Source: Bradyrhizobium vignae
Lineage (GTDB): Bacteria; Pseudomonadota; Alphaproteobacteria; Rhizobiales; Xanthobacteraceae
Length of the DNA: 64,000 nucleotides
Reading direction: 5' to 3'
Assembly (NCBI RefSeq): GCF_004114425.1
Contig: NZ_RDQF01000028.1
Span: 1-64,000, forward strand
Position 1 is the first letter of the stretch; each line of letters opens with the position of its first letter. The position numbers were made by a program, and so were the translations under genes. A model generated the notes under the pieces. That model had not been told where the DNA came from, ran no database searches, and worked only from the letters and a program-made list of their open reading frames with translations. This document shows, one piece after another, positions 63,277 through 64,000 of the stretch.

Positions 63277-63625
63277 TTGTCCCCGGCGCCGAGCTGAAGA
63301 TTTACGTCGCGACGCGGCCCGTCGACTTCCGCTGTGGGCACGATGGGCTTGCTGCGAAGGTGCAGCAGATGCTTGGTCTCGATCCGTTCAGCGGTGCAGC
63401 CTTTGTGTTCCGGTCGAAACGAGCGGACCGGATCAAGATTTTGGTGTGGGATCGAACGGGCTTGGTGCTGGTGCACAAGCGCCTTGAGGGCTGCAAGTTC
63501 GTATGGCCAAAGATTGCGGACGGCGTGATGCGGATATCGCCGGCGAGTTTGCCGCGCTGTTCGAGGGCCTGGATTGGCGGTTGGTACGGCCGGAGGAAGC
63601 GCGGCGTCCACAGGTCGCTGGATAA
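63273..63625 (+). pseudogene. tnpB: IS66 TnpB, frameshifted near its end
   Basis: The typical text is intact for ~90 residues: MIVPGAELKIYVATRPVDFR, KVQQMLGLDPFSGAAFVFRS, RIKILVWDRTGLVLVHKRLE. At ~63542 one G is missing: restoring it gives FAALFEGLDWRLVRPEEARR and PQVAG with the natural stop at 63625. As it stands, the frame runs on into tnpC. The copy is therefore defective unless this is a sequencing error. Confidence 0.75.
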
Positions 63626-63635
63626 GTGCGGCAGA

Positions 63636-64000
63636 ATGACTCTGTGCCGAGTTTGGCATGGCGCCGGCAGCGCAGATGTGCTCGACATGGCGCATGAGCG
63701 CGCGACGCTTCGCGACGAGAATGAACGCCTGAAGGCGCTTTTAGCGCAAACGCAGGCAGCATTGAGCGAACATCAAGCGGCGCTGGCCACGTCGGAAGAA
63801 GCGCGGCGCCGGTTGGAGGTCATTCTCGGCGAACTACGCCGAGAGAAGTTCGGAGCGAAGTCCGAGAAGCTGCGGCCAGATCAATACCATTTACCGCTCG
63901 AAGACGTGGAGATCGCGCAAGGCGTCTTGGACGCGGCACAGGAGAAGGCTGCGGCGGTCATCAGGGGCCGATCGCGTGCTGGATCGGATCAGGACCGTCA
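63636..64000 (+). CDS. tnpC: IS66 TnpC transposase, N-terminal part (cut by window end)
   Basis: The N-terminal coiled-coil leader of the IS66 DDE transposase: HERATLRDENERLKALLAQT, TSEEARRRLEVILGELRREK, FGAKSEKLRPDQYHLPLEDV. The start is uncertain: ATG 63636 is in frame, but the first ~15 residues do not look like the family, so a small indel may lie near 63660. The catalytic domain is beyond the window. Confidence 0.7.
   Translation, partial: MTLCRVWHGAGSADVLDMAHERATLRDENERLKALLAQTQAALSEHQAALATSEEARRRLEVILGELRREKFGAKSEKLRPDQYHLPLEDVEIAQGVLDAAQEKAAAVIRGRSRAGSDQDR

Larger units (their letters stand above)
62769..64000 (+). mobile_element. IS66-family insertion sequence, left part (cut by window end)
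   Basis: The end starts GTAAGCGCTAAGCCGGC, the terminal pattern of IS66 elements. The tnpA, tnpB and tnpC genes follow in the standard order. The right end lies outside the window, so target duplication cannot be checked. tnpB carries a frameshift. Confidence 0.75.

Noticed and set aside
1..64000. CRISPR array
   Set aside because: No regularly spaced short repeats and no cas genes were seen.
1..64000. tRNA or rRNA genes and island attachment sites
   Set aside because: No cloverleaf-like or rRNA sequence was recognised by eye; tRNAscan would be needed to be certain. No att repeats could be matched to the recombinases.

Overview
The window looks like an accessory (symbiosis-island or ICE-type) segment of a rhizobial alphaproteobacterium, most probably Bradyrhizobium. 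The evidence is a bradavidin II-like avidin gene at 12.0-12.4 kb, a QseC/QseM/FseA-like transfer-control set (15.9-17.7 kb) of the kind known from Mesorhizobium ICEs, many rhizobial IS3, IS481, IS256, IS21 and IS66 remnants, and GC-rich coding DNA broken up by gene debris. The genus is inferred from gene content.

Layout. 0-9 kb is mostly decayed DNA: an IS256 tail, an IS3 element with a broken OrfB, relics of an S8 protease, a DUF736 protein, an aldehyde dehydrogenase and a membrane patatin, plus a few small genes that may be intact. 9.6-11.9 kb is a compact two-gene operon: an FAD-dependent oxidoreductase and a trypsin-fold protein whose catalytic serine appears lost. 12-14.8 kb holds the avidin, a second broken IS3, an IS481 remnant and a DUF3892 gene. 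15.3-19.3 kb carries a secreted protein, a decayed qseC-like gene, a qseM-like DUF2285 gene, a DUF6499/DUF2285 gene pair with a probable +1 programmed frameshift (fseA-like), a LysR regulator and a second, intact qseC-like gene. 19.4-22.7 kb is largely non-coding with IS21-like ends.

22.7-31.4 kb is a natural-product locus: an AdoMet decarboxylase-like gene on the opposite strand, a 2139-residue two-module NRPS ending in an epimerization/condensation-like domain without a thioesterase, and a MATE exporter 3 bp downstream. After a hipA relic, 32.9-40.7 kb is an oxidative-copper locus: two secreted proteins of unknown function, divergent from a Tat-exported tyrosinase, two small exported proteins and a multicopper oxidase.

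41-63 kb is a defence and mobility island: a DUF4238 relic, an Abi-alpha (DUF4393) gene, a three-gene DUF262 / AAA-ATPase (DUF3696) / unknown operon, a serine recombinase, a tyrosine-recombinase relic, toxin-antitoxin remnants, HigBA, and an XRE plus ImmA/IrrE pair divergent from a complete four-gene ubiquitin-like conjugation operon in Bil order (Ubl, E2, JAB peptidase, E1). Then follow a convergent papain/C39-like cysteine peptidase, a small ORF plus ADP-ribosyltransferase-like gene, a second serine recombinase, a single-chain restriction-modification protein, and an IS66 element cut by the window end.

The best candidates for little-described biology are the oxidoreductase/pseudo-protease operon, the DUF262-ATPase-unknown operon, the Bil operon with its divergent regulator/protease pair and neighbouring C39-like peptidase, and the atypical NRPS. 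Many genes here carry single-base frameshifts. These are read as decay, except at the fseA-like site, where the frame, the direction and the slippery sequence argue for recoding.
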